Below, in pieces: positions 32,892 through 41,745 of a DNA stretch of 49,009 nucleotides. The position numbers and the translations under genes were made by a program. This DNA is from Sulfitobacter sp. (GTDB lineage: Bacteria; Pseudomonadota; Alphaproteobacteria; Rhodobacterales; Rhodobacteraceae): positions 1 through 49,009 of the forward strand of contig JAFMGZ010000026.1 in the NCBI GenBank assembly GCA_017854855.1, given 5' to 3'. The notes beneath the pieces were generated by a model, which had not been told where the DNA came from, did no database searches, and saw only the letters and a program-made list of their open reading frames with translations. Positions within the stretch are counted from its first letter, which is position 1, and each line of letters starts with the position of its first letter.

Positions 32892-33371
32892 TCAGAAATC
32901 GTGCTTGCGAATGTTGCGCAGAATGGTTTGCAGCGTGCCGACAAAGGCGCGTTTTTCTGCCGCATCAATACCTTTGAACATCGCGTCATAGGCCTGTGAC
33001 ATATGCGGCCATAGCCGTTCATAGGCTTCGCGGCCCGCATCGGTGATAAACACCCGCGTGGCGCGGCTGTCCTGCTCGTCTGTCTCGCGGCGGATCAATC
33101 CGTTCTGGTTCAGCGTGTCTAACGCACGGCTTAGGGTCGATTGTTGCACTACGGCATAGACCGCCAATTCGCGGATTAGGATTCCGTCGATCACCGACAG
33201 CACAGCCAAGGACCGCATTTGCGGCGTGGTCAGCCCCAGCTCTGCCATCTCGCTGGACATGGCGGCGTTATAGCGCCCGATGATCCGGTTCATCAAATAG
33301 GGCGCAAAGTTTTCCAGCCCCATCTCGCCCAGACGCGGTGCCTCTGATTTCATTTTTTCCGGCTTGTTCAT
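32892..33371 (-). CDS. MarR-family transcriptional regulator
   Basis: 159 residues. The winged helix-turn-helix is seen in LTTPQMRSLAVLSVIDGILI, YAVVQQSTLSRALDTLNQNG and IRRETDEQDSRATRVFITDA, the last containing the DxRxxR-type wing. MarR proteins usually repress until an aromatic or phenolic ligand binds. It is encoded inside the operon, overlapping the FAD enzyme stop (ATGA), so it probably controls the divergent promoters at 35726-35839 in an autoregulated way. Confidence 0.92.
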   Translation of the reverse strand: MNKPEKMKSEAPRLGEMGLENFAPYLMNRIIGRYNAAMSSEMAELGLTTPQMRSLAVLSVIDGILIRELAVYAVVQQSTLSRALDTLNQNGLIRRETDEQDSRATRVFITDAGREAYERLWPHMSQAYDAMFKGIDAAEKRAFVGTLQTILRNIRKHDF

Positions 33372-34930
33372 GCGCCCAGACCCTTGGCCACGTTCAACCC
33401 TGAACCACCCCCCAAACCCGGCCCGGGATGGGTGGAGGCACCGATGTGATACAGGTTCTTGACCGCCGTGCCGTTGTTGACCTGCCCTGCATGGGGCCGC
33501 CAGACAAAGAACTGGTCCAGCGCGCAGGCCCCGCCATACGGGTCACCGCCCACAAGGTTTATGTTCAGCCCTTCCAGATCAGCAGGCGAATAGGCGCGGC
33601 GTTTCAATTTGATCTGGTCCCAATTCTTGATGTGTTTTGACAGGATGCCTTCGATCCGGTCGGCATAGGCCTCGCGCATGGTTTCTGTCCACTGTGGCAC
33701 CGTGTCAATCTTGCCTGCGGCATCGCCTTTGATCACCACTGGGGCATCAGGGATCTGCAGCCACAGCACCGCCTTGCCCTGGGGACAGCGCGTGGCATCC
33801 AGCCGGTGCGGCTGGCCTACGCAGATCGTCGGGACCGCAGGCAACATGCCGCGCTCGGCCTCATTGCTGGATTTGGAAACAGAATCGATCCCGTCCGCCA
33901 GATGGATCAGCGCCACATCCTCCAACCCGTCGCCGTCCCATTCCACATCACCGTCCAACGCGTAATGCAGCTGGAAATTGCCGCGCCCGTGGCGGTATTT
34001 CTTGGCGGTCTCGGGCTTGGGCTGATCGCGCAACAATCCGTCATAGAGCTGCCCCGGTGCCGTACTGGCAATGACGTTGCGGGCCAAGATCCTTTCGCCC
34101 GCAGCCGTCTCAACACCGATGGCCTTGCCGCCCTCAACAATGATCCGGGCCGCCTCGACACCGGTGCGGATCATCCCGCCCTTGGCCTCGATCAACCTGG
34201 CAAAGGCTGCTGCCGCCTGCCCTGCCCCGCCTTTGACCACCGGCGCGCCCGCGGCCTCCAGCGCAAAGGCAATGACCCGCGACATCTGACCGCCATAGGT
34301 CGCCTCGGGCGTCAGACCCACATGCAACACCCAAGGGGCCCAAAGCGCCTGAACGTCGTCAGAGGCATAGCGCGTCTCAAGCCAGCCGCGCGCAGGCTCC
34401 ATCGCCTCGCCAAACCAGGCCTTCAGCGGGCCCAGCCCCTTTTTCCACGCCTGTTTGGCCAGCAACATCATCGTCTGACGCGACCACAAAGGCTGTCCCA
34501 ACAGCGCAAAGAGGAAGGGCGCATCCGCCTCTATCGCGCCCACATCGCGGCCATGCTGATCGCCGTCACCGGCACCGCGTCCATTAAACGCAGCAACATT
34601 CGCCGCGCGGTCCATGCCCAGCACCAGCGCAGACCCATCCGGGCGCAAAGCGGCTGTGGGATGCGCGCTGTGACAAAACTCCAACCCGTGCTGGCCCAGA
34701 TCCTCGGCCAGTTCCGCATAGGCGGGGCTGGTCAGGAACAACACGAATGTCGCGGCCATCACGTCGTGATGATAGCCGGGCAATGTCACCTCATCCGAGG
34801 TATACATGCACCCGCCTATCCTGTTCTCGCGTTCAATCACCAGAACGCTGTCGCCCTTGCGCGACAGCAATGCGGCGGCCACCAGGGCATTGATGCCCGA
34901 CCCGATGATCAGATGATCGAACTCAGCCAT
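33368..34930 (-). CDS. FAD-dependent oxidoreductase, phytoene-desaturase superfamily
   Basis: 520 residues. The N-terminal dinucleotide-binding fold is IIGSGINALVAAALLSRKG followed by the acidic strand end VIERENRIGGCMYT. The C-terminal FAD-binding part is NLYHIGASTHPGPGLGGGSG. Family members include carotene desaturases, bacterial pyridine nucleotide-type oxidases and many unassigned catabolic enzymes. Context (IorAB, MarR, cyclase) argues for catabolism rather than carotenoid synthesis; there are no crt genes. A paralogue lies across the divergent promoter at 35840. Its substrate is unknown. Confidence 0.87.
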   Translation of the reverse strand: MAEFDHLIIGSGINALVAAALLSRKGDSVLVIERENRIGGCMYTSDEVTLPGYHHDVMAATFVLFLTSPAYAELAEDLGQHGLEFCHSAHPTAALRPDGSALVLGMDRAANVAAFNGRGAGDGDQHGRDVGAIEADAPFLFALLGQPLWSRQTMMLLAKQAWKKGLGPLKAWFGEAMEPARGWLETRYASDDVQALWAPWVLHVGLTPEATYGGQMSRVIAFALEAAGAPVVKGGAGQAAAAFARLIEAKGGMIRTGVEAARIIVEGGKAIGVETAAGERILARNVIASTAPGQLYDGLLRDQPKPETAKKYRHGRGNFQLHYALDGDVEWDGDGLEDVALIHLADGIDSVSKSSNEAERGMLPAVPTICVGQPHRLDATRCPQGKAVLWLQIPDAPVVIKGDAAGKIDTVPQWTETMREAYADRIEGILSKHIKNWDQIKLKRRAYSPADLEGLNINLVGGDPYGGACALDQFFVWRPHAGQVNNGTAVKNLYHIGASTHPGPGLGGGSGLNVAKGLGA

Positions 34931-34933
34931 CCT

Positions 34934-35725
34934 TCAGCCCTTGGGAACCAAAGCCAGCGCGCGGATCGGTGATCCGGTGCCGTTCTTGATTTTTAGCGGG
35001 GCGGCAATCAGGATCGCGCCCTTGGGCGGCAGTTTGTCGAGGTTGGCCAGTGACGCCAGACCAAAGCAATTGTCGCGGTGCAGCAGGTTATGCGCCGGAT
35101 AGGGCGGCTCCATCCCGCCGGCCTGGCCGGCATCGGTGCCGATGCACTGCGTGCCCCAGCCGACGATCTTCTTGCTCAGCAGGTATTCGATGCAATCGGG
35201 CGTCGGGCCGGGCGAATGCGGGCCGGTTTCATCGGCATTCAGGAACTTTGCCTCATCATCCACACGGGCATCCCAATCGGTGCGCATGACGACCCATTCG
35301 CCTGCGCCAATCTCGCCGTGCTCTTTTTCCCATGCTTTGACGCCCTCGGCGGTCAGCAGGAAATCTTCGTTCTGTGCTGTCTCGGCCGAACAGTCGATCA
35401 CATTGACCGGGGCCACCAGCCGCTGCACATCCAGTTTGTCGGTATAGCCGTCGGGATAGTCTTTGCCGGTGATCCAATGGTGCGGCGCATCGAAATGCGT
35501 GCCCGAATGTTCGCCCAGCACCATCCAGTTCCACGCAAAGAACGGGCCATCCGCGTCATATTCCGAAATCTTGTGAATCTCGACCTTGGGCGTGTTCTTG
35601 GCGAAATCCGGCGGCAGGTACAGAATCGGCGTCTCAGGGCCCAGCACCCCGGAACAATCCACCACTTCAACACCGCCAGAGGCCAGCATCGCCCCCAGAT
35701 TGCTTACAACGTCTGATGCGCTCAT
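34934..35725 (-). CDS. cyclase family metal-dependent hydrolase (kynurenine formamidase/isatin hydrolase-like)
   Basis: 263 residues. The metal motif HSGTHFDAPHH (73-83) is exactly the HxGTHxDxPxH pattern of the cyclase/KynB family, which uses Mn or Zn to hydrolyse amides or lactams. Members include kynurenine formamidase and isatin hydrolase. The protein lacks a signal peptide. It is the first gene of the minus-strand operon, with GGGAGA upstream of ATG 35725. With IorAB and a MarR regulator nearby, an indole- or aryl-derived amide or lactam is a plausible substrate, but the sequence alone does not settle this. Confidence 0.87.
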   Translation of the reverse strand: MSASDVVSNLGAMLASGGVEVVDCSGVLGPETPILYLPPDFAKNTPKVEIHKISEYDADGPFFAWNWMVLGEHSGTHFDAPHHWITGKDYPDGYTDKLDVQRLVAPVNVIDCSAETAQNEDFLLTAEGVKAWEKEHGEIGAGEWVVMRTDWDARVDDEAKFLNADETGPHSPGPTPDCIEYLLSKKIVGWGTQCIGTDAGQAGGMEPPYPAHNLLHRDNCFGLASLANLDKLPPKGAILIAAPLKIKNGTGSPIRALALVPKG

Positions 35726-35839
35726 TTTCTAATCTCCCTGAGTGTGCGCGATTTGCTTCGCGCTATGATTGATGAATTGAAGCTAGACAAATTTATATGC
35801 GTTTGCAATTATCTTATGCATGCAGACAGGTGTGACGAA
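35726..35839. promoter_or_regulatory. divergent promoter region of the cyclase and FAD-enzyme operons
   Basis: 114 bases, strikingly A/T-rich from about 35770 to 35822 compared with the flanking genes. TGCAATTATCTTATGCA forms an imperfect dyad with TGCA ends near 35805, and TATGC recurs twice. This is the likely site of both divergent promoters and of the MarR operator. I could not assign -35/-10 boxes. Confidence 0.5.
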
Positions 35840-37408
35840 ATGACAATCAAACCAGACGCAGTGATCATCGGGGCTGGCCACAACTCCCTGGCCTGCGCAT
35901 GCCATCTGGCCTCCCGCGGGTGGAAAGTTGCACTATATGAACAGGCGTCAAAACCCGGTGGCGCGGTGAAAACCGGTGAATATACTTTGCCCGGCTTTCG
36001 CCATGACTGGGCCGCGATGAACCTGTCCTTGTTTGCGGGATCTGCATTTCACAGTGAAAAAGCCGAAGAACTGGCCAAATACGGCCTAGCCTTTGCGCCC
36101 ACGGGCAATCCTTTTGCCTCCGTATTCCCCGATGGGCGTTGGCTGGGAATTTCCAACGATACGAATTTGACCACCGCGCGGGTGCGCGGCTTTTCGACAG
36201 CGGATGCGGAAACCTGGCAGGCGCTGACCCAGGATTTCCCAAACCAGGCCGAATCGATTTTCAGCGTGCTTGGCTCTGCGATGAATTTACGTGCAATTTC
36301 ATCTTTAGGCTGGAAGACATGGCGCAAGCGCGGCGGTGGCGGCAGCCTTGATCTGGCGCGTTTCCTGATGATGTCGCCCCGCGCCTGGCTGGACCAGACC
36401 TTTGAAAACGATCAGGTCAAGGCAACCCTTGCCGCCTGGGGCATGCATCTGGATTTTGCCCCCGATGTCGCGGGCGGCGCGGTCTTTCCCTATCTTGAGG
36501 CCATGGCAGGTCAAGCCTTTGGCATGGTGCTGGGACAGGGCGGTGCCGACACAATCACCCGCGCCATGGTCAAGATGATCGAGGCACGCGGCGGTGCCGT
36601 CCATTGCAACGCAAAAGTGACCGGTATCAAACAGGCCGCCGGACGCGCCTTTGGCATCATCCTGGCGGATGGCACATTGGTTGAGGCCGAAAAGGCGGTG
36701 ATTGCCAATGTATCGCCTGCCGCCTTGGTCAAACTGACCGGCGGCACCGGAAATGCGCAGCACCAGACGGCAATGGAGACATATCAATACGCACCGGGCA
36801 CGATGATGATCCATCTGGCGATGGATGCGCTGCCCAATTGGAGCGCAGCCGAGCTGAAGCGCTTTGCCTATGTGCATATGGCCCCGTCGATGGATCAAAT
36901 GGCGCGCACCTATCAACAGGCCAAGGCCGGGCTGCTGCCGGATGAACCCGTGATCGTTTGCGGCCAGCCCACTGTGGTTGACCCGTCCCGCGCGCCTGCG
37001 GGTAAACATGTGCTGTGGCTACAGGTCCGCATGGCCCCGGGCCAGATCAAGGGCGACGCCAAGGGCGAAATCACCGCGACCGACTGGGCCGAGGCGGCGG
37101 AACCTTTTGCCAACCGCGCCCTGGATATTCTGGAACGCTACGCGCCGGGCACCCGCGCCCATATCCTGGGCCAACATATCGTCACGCCCGACATGCTGGA
37201 GGCGGATAACCCCAACCTGGTTGGCGGCGATCAAGTCTGCGGCAGCCACCATCTGCACCAGCATTTCATGAACCGTCCCGCGCGGGGCTATGCGGATGGC
37301 ACCACACCCATCAAGAACCTGTATCACACCGGTGCCGCTGTCTGGCCCGGTGCGGGAACAGGGGCAGGGTCCGGCACCCTGCTTGCCAAGAAACTTGTCG
37401 GAAATTGA
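35840..37408 (+). CDS. FAD-dependent oxidoreductase, phytoene-desaturase superfamily (second copy)
   Basis: 522 residues from ATG 35840; an in-frame ATG at 35816 is the alternative, and neither has a strong ribosome site. The N-terminal fold is IIGAGHNSLACACHLASRGW then LYEQASKPGGAV, and the C-terminal FAD part is NLYHTGAAVWPGAGTGAGSG. It shares overall plan and many motifs with the protein at 33368-34930 (for example LWLQ followed by IKGDAKG/IKGDAAGKI, and NLVGGD). The two are therefore paralogues, placed on opposite sides of one promoter region. It leads into the transporter genes, suggesting it acts on an imported compound. The reaction is unknown. Confidence 0.87.
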   Translation: MTIKPDAVIIGAGHNSLACACHLASRGWKVALYEQASKPGGAVKTGEYTLPGFRHDWAAMNLSLFAGSAFHSEKAEELAKYGLAFAPTGNPFASVFPDGRWLGISNDTNLTTARVRGFSTADAETWQALTQDFPNQAESIFSVLGSAMNLRAISSLGWKTWRKRGGGGSLDLARFLMMSPRAWLDQTFENDQVKATLAAWGMHLDFAPDVAGGAVFPYLEAMAGQAFGMVLGQGGADTITRAMVKMIEARGGAVHCNAKVTGIKQAAGRAFGIILADGTLVEAEKAVIANVSPAALVKLTGGTGNAQHQTAMETYQYAPGTMMIHLAMDALPNWSAAELKRFAYVHMAPSMDQMARTYQQAKAGLLPDEPVIVCGQPTVVDPSRAPAGKHVLWLQVRMAPGQIKGDAKGEITATDWAEAAEPFANRALDILERYAPGTRAHILGQHIVTPDMLEADNPNLVGGDQVCGSHHLHQHFMNRPARGYADGTTPIKNLYHTGAAVWPGAGTGAGSGTLLAKKLVGN

Positions 37409-37438
37409 AATGAACAAAAAACCAACAGGGAAAATCAC

Positions 37439-38965
37439 ATGAAACTGTCCAGAAGAAGCCTACTCAAGACCAGTGCCGCCGCTGCGGCCTTTGCCACGGT
37501 CGGCCTGCCCTCTTTCGCCCAGGCGATTGATGAATTGGTCATCGCCTATAACGTCAACTTGCCCAGCTGGGACCCCACGGTGGGCCTGTCTGCGGTGAAC
37601 CCGACGATCCAAGGGTTCTACCAGTCGGTCTTTGACCTTTATATCCCGCAGAACCCGGACCTGTCCTTTGGCTCTGGCATCATCACCGATTATGGCTGGG
37701 GTGACGACAATAAAACCATCTGGATGGATGTGCGCGAAGGCGTGACCTGGCACAATGGTGACCCGCTGACCGCCGAAGATGTGGCATGGTCGCTGGCCCG
37801 TGTGGCCAACCCTGAAACCGGCTCTCCGATCCAGTTCATCTGGGGCAAGATCACCAACATCAAGGCCGAAGGCAACCGCGTCACCGCCGATATGCCCGAA
37901 TATGAGCCGACCTTCTTCAAGTGGATGTCCTTCCTCACCGGCTATGTGATGCCGAAAAAATACTACGAAGAAGTCGGCGCAGAGGGCTTTGAGGCAGCAC
38001 CCATAGGCTCTGGCCCCTATATGGTCGAGAAGTTTGAGCGCAACGCTTTCGTGCGCCTGAAGGCCAATGAAAATTACTGGGGCGGCGCGCCCGAATTCAA
38101 AACCGTGACGATCAAATTCGTGACCGACGCGGCATCCCGCGTGGCCGAGGTGGAATCGGGCAATTCCCATGTGACGCTTGAAATCCCCTATGAGGAATTT
38201 GACCGGCTCAAGGCCAAGGACGGGCTGGCCGGTGTGGCACAGCCGATTTCGGACATCGGCATGATCTTTCTCAATGATATCGAGGTGATGACCGACCCCA
38301 ATGTGCGCAAGGCCGCCGCCCATGCCATTGACAAACAGCTGATCGTGGACCGCCTGCTGTCGGGCTACGGCGTGCCGATCGACACGCTGCAAACACCCGA
38401 CTATCCGGCCTATGACCCCAGCATCAAGGTCGCCTATGACCCTGAACTGTCCAAGAAACTGCTGGCCGAAAGCGGCTATAGCACGGACAATCCGGTCAAG
38501 TTCAAAATCCAGACCACCAAGGGCTACAAGCCCAAGGATTACGAAATGGTGCAGGCCATCGTGGGCCTATGGCGCCGTGTGGGCATTGAGGCAGAGATCG
38601 AAGTCTACGAGATCGCCAAACATTTTGAACTGCGTGCGGCCGACCAACTGGCCCCTGCGGCCTTCTACAACTGGGGCAACTCTGTGGGTGATCCGACAAC
38701 CTCCACCGGTTTTGCGATGTTCGGCCCCTCGCCGCATTCGGTCTGGGACGGCGAGGATACGTTCAACAAGATCCTCCCGCTTTGGGGTGAAGCGGATGAG
38801 GCCAAACGTATTGCAGGCTGGAAAGAGGTTGACCGCAGCATCGCGGAAAATGCCGAAGTCATTCCGCTGCTGCAATATGTCCAGCCCATCGTTCACGCCG
38901 CTGGCGTCACGGTTGTGCCCCATGCCTCTGGTGCCCTGCTGCCGCATCTGATGACGCGCGGCTGA
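37439..38965 (+). CDS. extracellular solute-binding protein, family 5 (peptide/nickel/opine type), Tat-exported
   Basis: 508 residues. The N-terminus SRRSLLKTSAAAAAFATVG has the twin-arginine export motif, and cleavage after FAQA is likely. The family 5 fold shows in WDPTVGLSAVNP, VREGVTWHNGDPLTAEDVAW and IGSGPYMVEKFERN. It delivers its ligand to the permeases encoded downstream. Ligands of the family are peptides, opines, metals or aromatic compounds; the neighbouring catabolic genes point to a small aromatic or amide compound. ATG 37439 has CAGGGA upstream. Confidence 0.9.
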   Translation: MKLSRRSLLKTSAAAAAFATVGLPSFAQAIDELVIAYNVNLPSWDPTVGLSAVNPTIQGFYQSVFDLYIPQNPDLSFGSGIITDYGWGDDNKTIWMDVREGVTWHNGDPLTAEDVAWSLARVANPETGSPIQFIWGKITNIKAEGNRVTADMPEYEPTFFKWMSFLTGYVMPKKYYEEVGAEGFEAAPIGSGPYMVEKFERNAFVRLKANENYWGGAPEFKTVTIKFVTDAASRVAEVESGNSHVTLEIPYEEFDRLKAKDGLAGVAQPISDIGMIFLNDIEVMTDPNVRKAAAHAIDKQLIVDRLLSGYGVPIDTLQTPDYPAYDPSIKVAYDPELSKKLLAESGYSTDNPVKFKIQTTKGYKPKDYEMVQAIVGLWRRVGIEAEIEVYEIAKHFELRAADQLAPAAFYNWGNSVGDPTTSTGFAMFGPSPHSVWDGEDTFNKILPLWGEADEAKRIAGWKEVDRSIAENAEVIPLLQYVQPIVHAAGVTVVPHASGALLPHLMTRG

Positions 38966-39024
38966 TCCTTTCTTCCTGACTGGCGGGGCTGCATCTGTGG
39001 CCCCGTCCTTTTATTCGGGTTTCC

Positions 39025-40035
39025 ATGACTTTTTTCAGAAACATCCTGATCCGGCTGCTGACCACCGCCGTGACGCTGTTTGGCGTGGCCGTGATTGTCT
39101 TTGTGGTGATCCGCGTGGTGCCCGGCAATCCGATTGCCATGATGCTGCCCCCCGGTGCCACCGAGGCGGATATTGCCCGGCTTCAGGCGCAATACGGGTT
39201 TGATAAATCCATCTTCCAGCAATTCGTGATCTGGCTGGGCGGCGTTCTGCAGGGTGATTTCGGCACCTCCATTTCGACCCGGCAACCTGTTGCGGGGCTG
39301 GTGCTCAGCCGTCTGCCTGCGACCTTGGAACTGTCTATTGTCGCACTTGTGATGGCGGTGATCATGGGCGGCACAATGGCGCTGCTGGGCACGCGCTATC
39401 GCGATACCAAGACCGAAGGTGCGGTGGATGTCACTGCGGGCATGGCCCTGTCTATTCCGGATTTCCTATGGGGGCTGGTATTAATCTTACTTTTTGGGGT
39501 GCTTTGGCCGGTTTTTCACATCTCTGGCCGCATCTCTCCGGCGCTGAACATTGATTTCACAACAAACTTTTACCTGTTTGAGGCGCTGGTTCGTCTGCGC
39601 TTTGACGTGCTTGCCGATCTGATCAGCCATATGTTCATGCCCGCGCTGGCGCTGGCCATTCCACTGGCCGCGATCATCGCGCAGCTGTTGAAACAATCTC
39701 TGAAAGAGACGATGCATCTGGATTACGTCACCCTGGCGCGCACCAAGGGCTATGGCGAGAACCATGTGATCACCCGCGAGGCGCTGCCAAATGCGATCCT
39801 GCCCACGCTGACGCTGGTGGGGGTGCAATTCACCTTTCTGATCGGCGGCACCGTGATCATTGAGCGGCTGTTCAGCTATGAAGGTCTGGGAAATATGGCC
39901 ATTGATGCGGTGATCAACCGCGACCTGCCGCTGATCCAGGGTATCGTGATCCTGTTTGCGCTGCTGTTTACCTTGGTTAATCTGGTTGTTGATATGCTCT
40001 ATGTGGTGCTGAACCCAAGGCTGCGCCATGCGTGA
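39025..40035 (+). CDS. ABC importer permease, DppB/OppB type
   Basis: 336 residues with six membrane segments, starting with ILIRLLTTAVTLFGVAVIVF and the family stretch VVPGNPIAMMLP. The cytoplasmic EAA-like loop that contacts the ATPases is at LARTKGYGENHVITREALPNAILP. It forms the first half of the channel with the next permease, which overlaps by 8 bases. The ribosome site is weak; 59 bases separate it from the binding-protein gene. Confidence 0.92.
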   Translation: MTFFRNILIRLLTTAVTLFGVAVIVFVVIRVVPGNPIAMMLPPGATEADIARLQAQYGFDKSIFQQFVIWLGGVLQGDFGTSISTRQPVAGLVLSRLPATLELSIVALVMAVIMGGTMALLGTRYRDTKTEGAVDVTAGMALSIPDFLWGLVLILLFGVLWPVFHISGRISPALNIDFTTNFYLFEALVRLRFDVLADLISHMFMPALALAIPLAAIIAQLLKQSLKETMHLDYVTLARTKGYGENHVITREALPNAILPTLTLVGVQFTFLIGGTVIIERLFSYEGLGNMAIDAVINRDLPLIQGIVILFALLFTLVNLVVDMLYVVLNPRLRHA

Positions 40036-40879
40036 CGCCAGAGGAGACGTAAAACGCCCCATAGGGCTGCGGCTGTGGCTGTCAGGCGGATGGCTGACGT
40101 TATTGGTGCTGAGTGCCGTCTTTGCCCCGCTCATCGCCCCCAAGGATCCGCTGATGCAGGACCTGTTCCTGGGGCGGATGCCGCCCTTTTGGATGGAGGG
40201 GTCAGAGCCGGGGTATTTTCTGGGCACGGATTCACTGGGCCGCGATGTGCTGAGCCGGATGCTCTATGGGGCACGGCTGGCGTTGATCGTGGCGCTGGTG
40301 GCGGGCACCATCACCTGCGTGATCGGGGCCACGCTGGGCCTGATCGCGGGCTATTACCGCGGCTGGCCGGACCGGATCATCAGCCGCTTTGTCGACATCT
40401 GGATGGCCTTTCCGCCGGTGTTGTTTGCCATTCTGCTGATCGCGGTTCTGGGGCCCGGTCTGATGTCGATCATCATCGCGATTGTGGTGATTGACTGGAC
40501 CCGTTTTGCCCGCGTGGTGCGCGCCGAGGCAATGTCACAGGGGGCGATGGATTACGTGGCCTCTGCACAGGTCGCGGGGCGCACGAGGTTCGGTACGATG
40601 CTGACCGAAATCCTGCCCAATGTCCTGCCCACGATCGTCGCCTTGCTGACGCTGGAAATGGGCATTGCCGTGATCGTCGAGGCGATCCTGTCCTTTGTGA
40701 ACCTGTCCATCTCGACCGACAGCCCGACATGGGGCGGCATGATCTCTGAGGGGCGCACATCGGTGCATCAGGCATGGTGGGTTCTGGTGTTTCCGCTGAT
40801 CACCCTTTTTCTGACGGTGCTCAGTTTCAGCCAATTGGGCGAAGGGTTGAAAGACCGCTTTGATCCGGTGCTGCGATGA
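40028..40879 (+). CDS. ABC importer permease, DppC/OppC type
   Basis: 283 residues with six membrane segments (LSGGWLTLLVLSAVFAPLIA, LIVALVAGTITCVIGATLGL, PVLFAILLIAVLGPGLMSII and others). The periplasmic FLGTDSLGRDVLSRMLYGAR stretch is diagnostic, and the EAA-like loop is at ASAQVAGRTRFGTMLTEILP. It is the partner of the preceding permease; its stop overlaps the ATPase start (ATGA). Confidence 0.92.
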   Translation: MRDARGDVKRPIGLRLWLSGGWLTLLVLSAVFAPLIAPKDPLMQDLFLGRMPPFWMEGSEPGYFLGTDSLGRDVLSRMLYGARLALIVALVAGTITCVIGATLGLIAGYYRGWPDRIISRFVDIWMAFPPVLFAILLIAVLGPGLMSIIIAIVVIDWTRFARVVRAEAMSQGAMDYVASAQVAGRTRFGTMLTEILPNVLPTIVALLTLEMGIAVIVEAILSFVNLSISTDSPTWGGMISEGRTSVHQAWWVLVFPLITLFLTVLSFSQLGEGLKDRFDPVLR

Positions 40880-41745
40880 GCAGCTATCTGACAATCAAGA
40901 ACCTGACCGTGCGGCTGAAGAACGGCGCGCCGATCCTGCGCGCGGTGTCACTGGATGTGGCGGCGGGGCAGGTGCATGGTTTGGTGGGTGAATCCGGCGC
41001 AGGCAAGTCGATGATCGGCAAGGCCGTGCTGGGCACCCTGCCCCGCGCCTTGCAAGTCACCAGCGGCGAAATCTGGCTGGACGGTGTTGACCTGCTGTCC
41101 CTACCCGCCTCAGAGCGGCGCAGGCGCATCGGTGCGACAGCCGCGCTGATCCCCCAAGACCCGCTGACCGCGCTGAACCCGTCCAAACGGATCGGGCCAC
41201 AGATCACACGGCGGCTGGTCGACATCCTGGGCTGGCGCAAACAGGACGCCGAGGCCCGCGCGCTGGACCTGCTGGGCGAGGTGCATATCCCCGACCCTGC
41301 CCGCGTGATGCGCAGCTATCCTCACGAGCTGTCGGGGGGCATGCGCCAACGTATCCTGATCGCCTCAGCCTTTGCGGCAGAGCCCAAGCTGATCATCGCG
41401 GATGAACCGACCACGGCGCTGGATGTAACCGTGCAAAAACAAATCCTGCGCCTGATTGGCGAGATGCAGGCGCGGCACAATACGGCCCTGTTGTTCGTGA
41501 CACATGACCTTGGGGTTGTTTCAAAGGTTTGCGACACGCTGTCGGTGCTCTATGCGGGCAAAGTGGTGGAAGAGGCGCGGATGCAGAGGTTTTTCATGCG
41601 GCCCATCCATCCCTATTCCGCCGCCCTGTTGGCGGCCACCCCGACCTATACCAACCCCGACAGCAGCCTGACGCCCGTGCCCCAGACCGTCACCGACGCG
41701 GTGGAGCGCGAAGTGCGCGAACATGATCTGAGGGCCGGGGCATGA
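40876..41745 (+). CDS. ABC importer ATPase, DppD/OppD type
   Basis: 289 residues, slightly short for the family. Walker A GESGAGKS, signature LSGGMRQRILIA, Walker B LIIADEPTTALD and the switch His in FVTHDLGVV are intact. The C-terminal tail is short and lacks the cysteine-rich region that binds a 4Fe-4S cluster in long DppD/OppD proteins. It works as a heterodimer with the next ATPase and overlaps both neighbours by ATGA. Confidence 0.92.
   Translation: MSSYLTIKNLTVRLKNGAPILRAVSLDVAAGQVHGLVGESGAGKSMIGKAVLGTLPRALQVTSGEIWLDGVDLLSLPASERRRRIGATAALIPQDPLTALNPSKRIGPQITRRLVDILGWRKQDAEARALDLLGEVHIPDPARVMRSYPHELSGGMRQRILIASAFAAEPKLIIADEPTTALDVTVQKQILRLIGEMQARHNTALLFVTHDLGVVSKVCDTLSVLYAGKVVEEARMQRFFMRPIHPYSAALLAATPTYTNPDSSLTPVPQTVTDAVEREVREHDLRAGA

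Noticed and set aside
31224-32999. 591-codon open frame on the plus strand opposite iorA
   Set aside because: A shadow of iorA caused by high G+C; its protein is His/Arg/Gln-rich without any motif, whereas iorA has all family motifs.
33806-34972. 388-codon plus-strand open frame opposite the FAD enzyme
   Set aside because: Shadow frame with low-complexity Arg/Gln/His composition; the minus strand gene is clearly real.
37440-38965. Assignment of the importer to dipeptides or nickel
   Set aside because: Family 5 binding proteins vary widely; no ligand residue can be read, so only the class is given.
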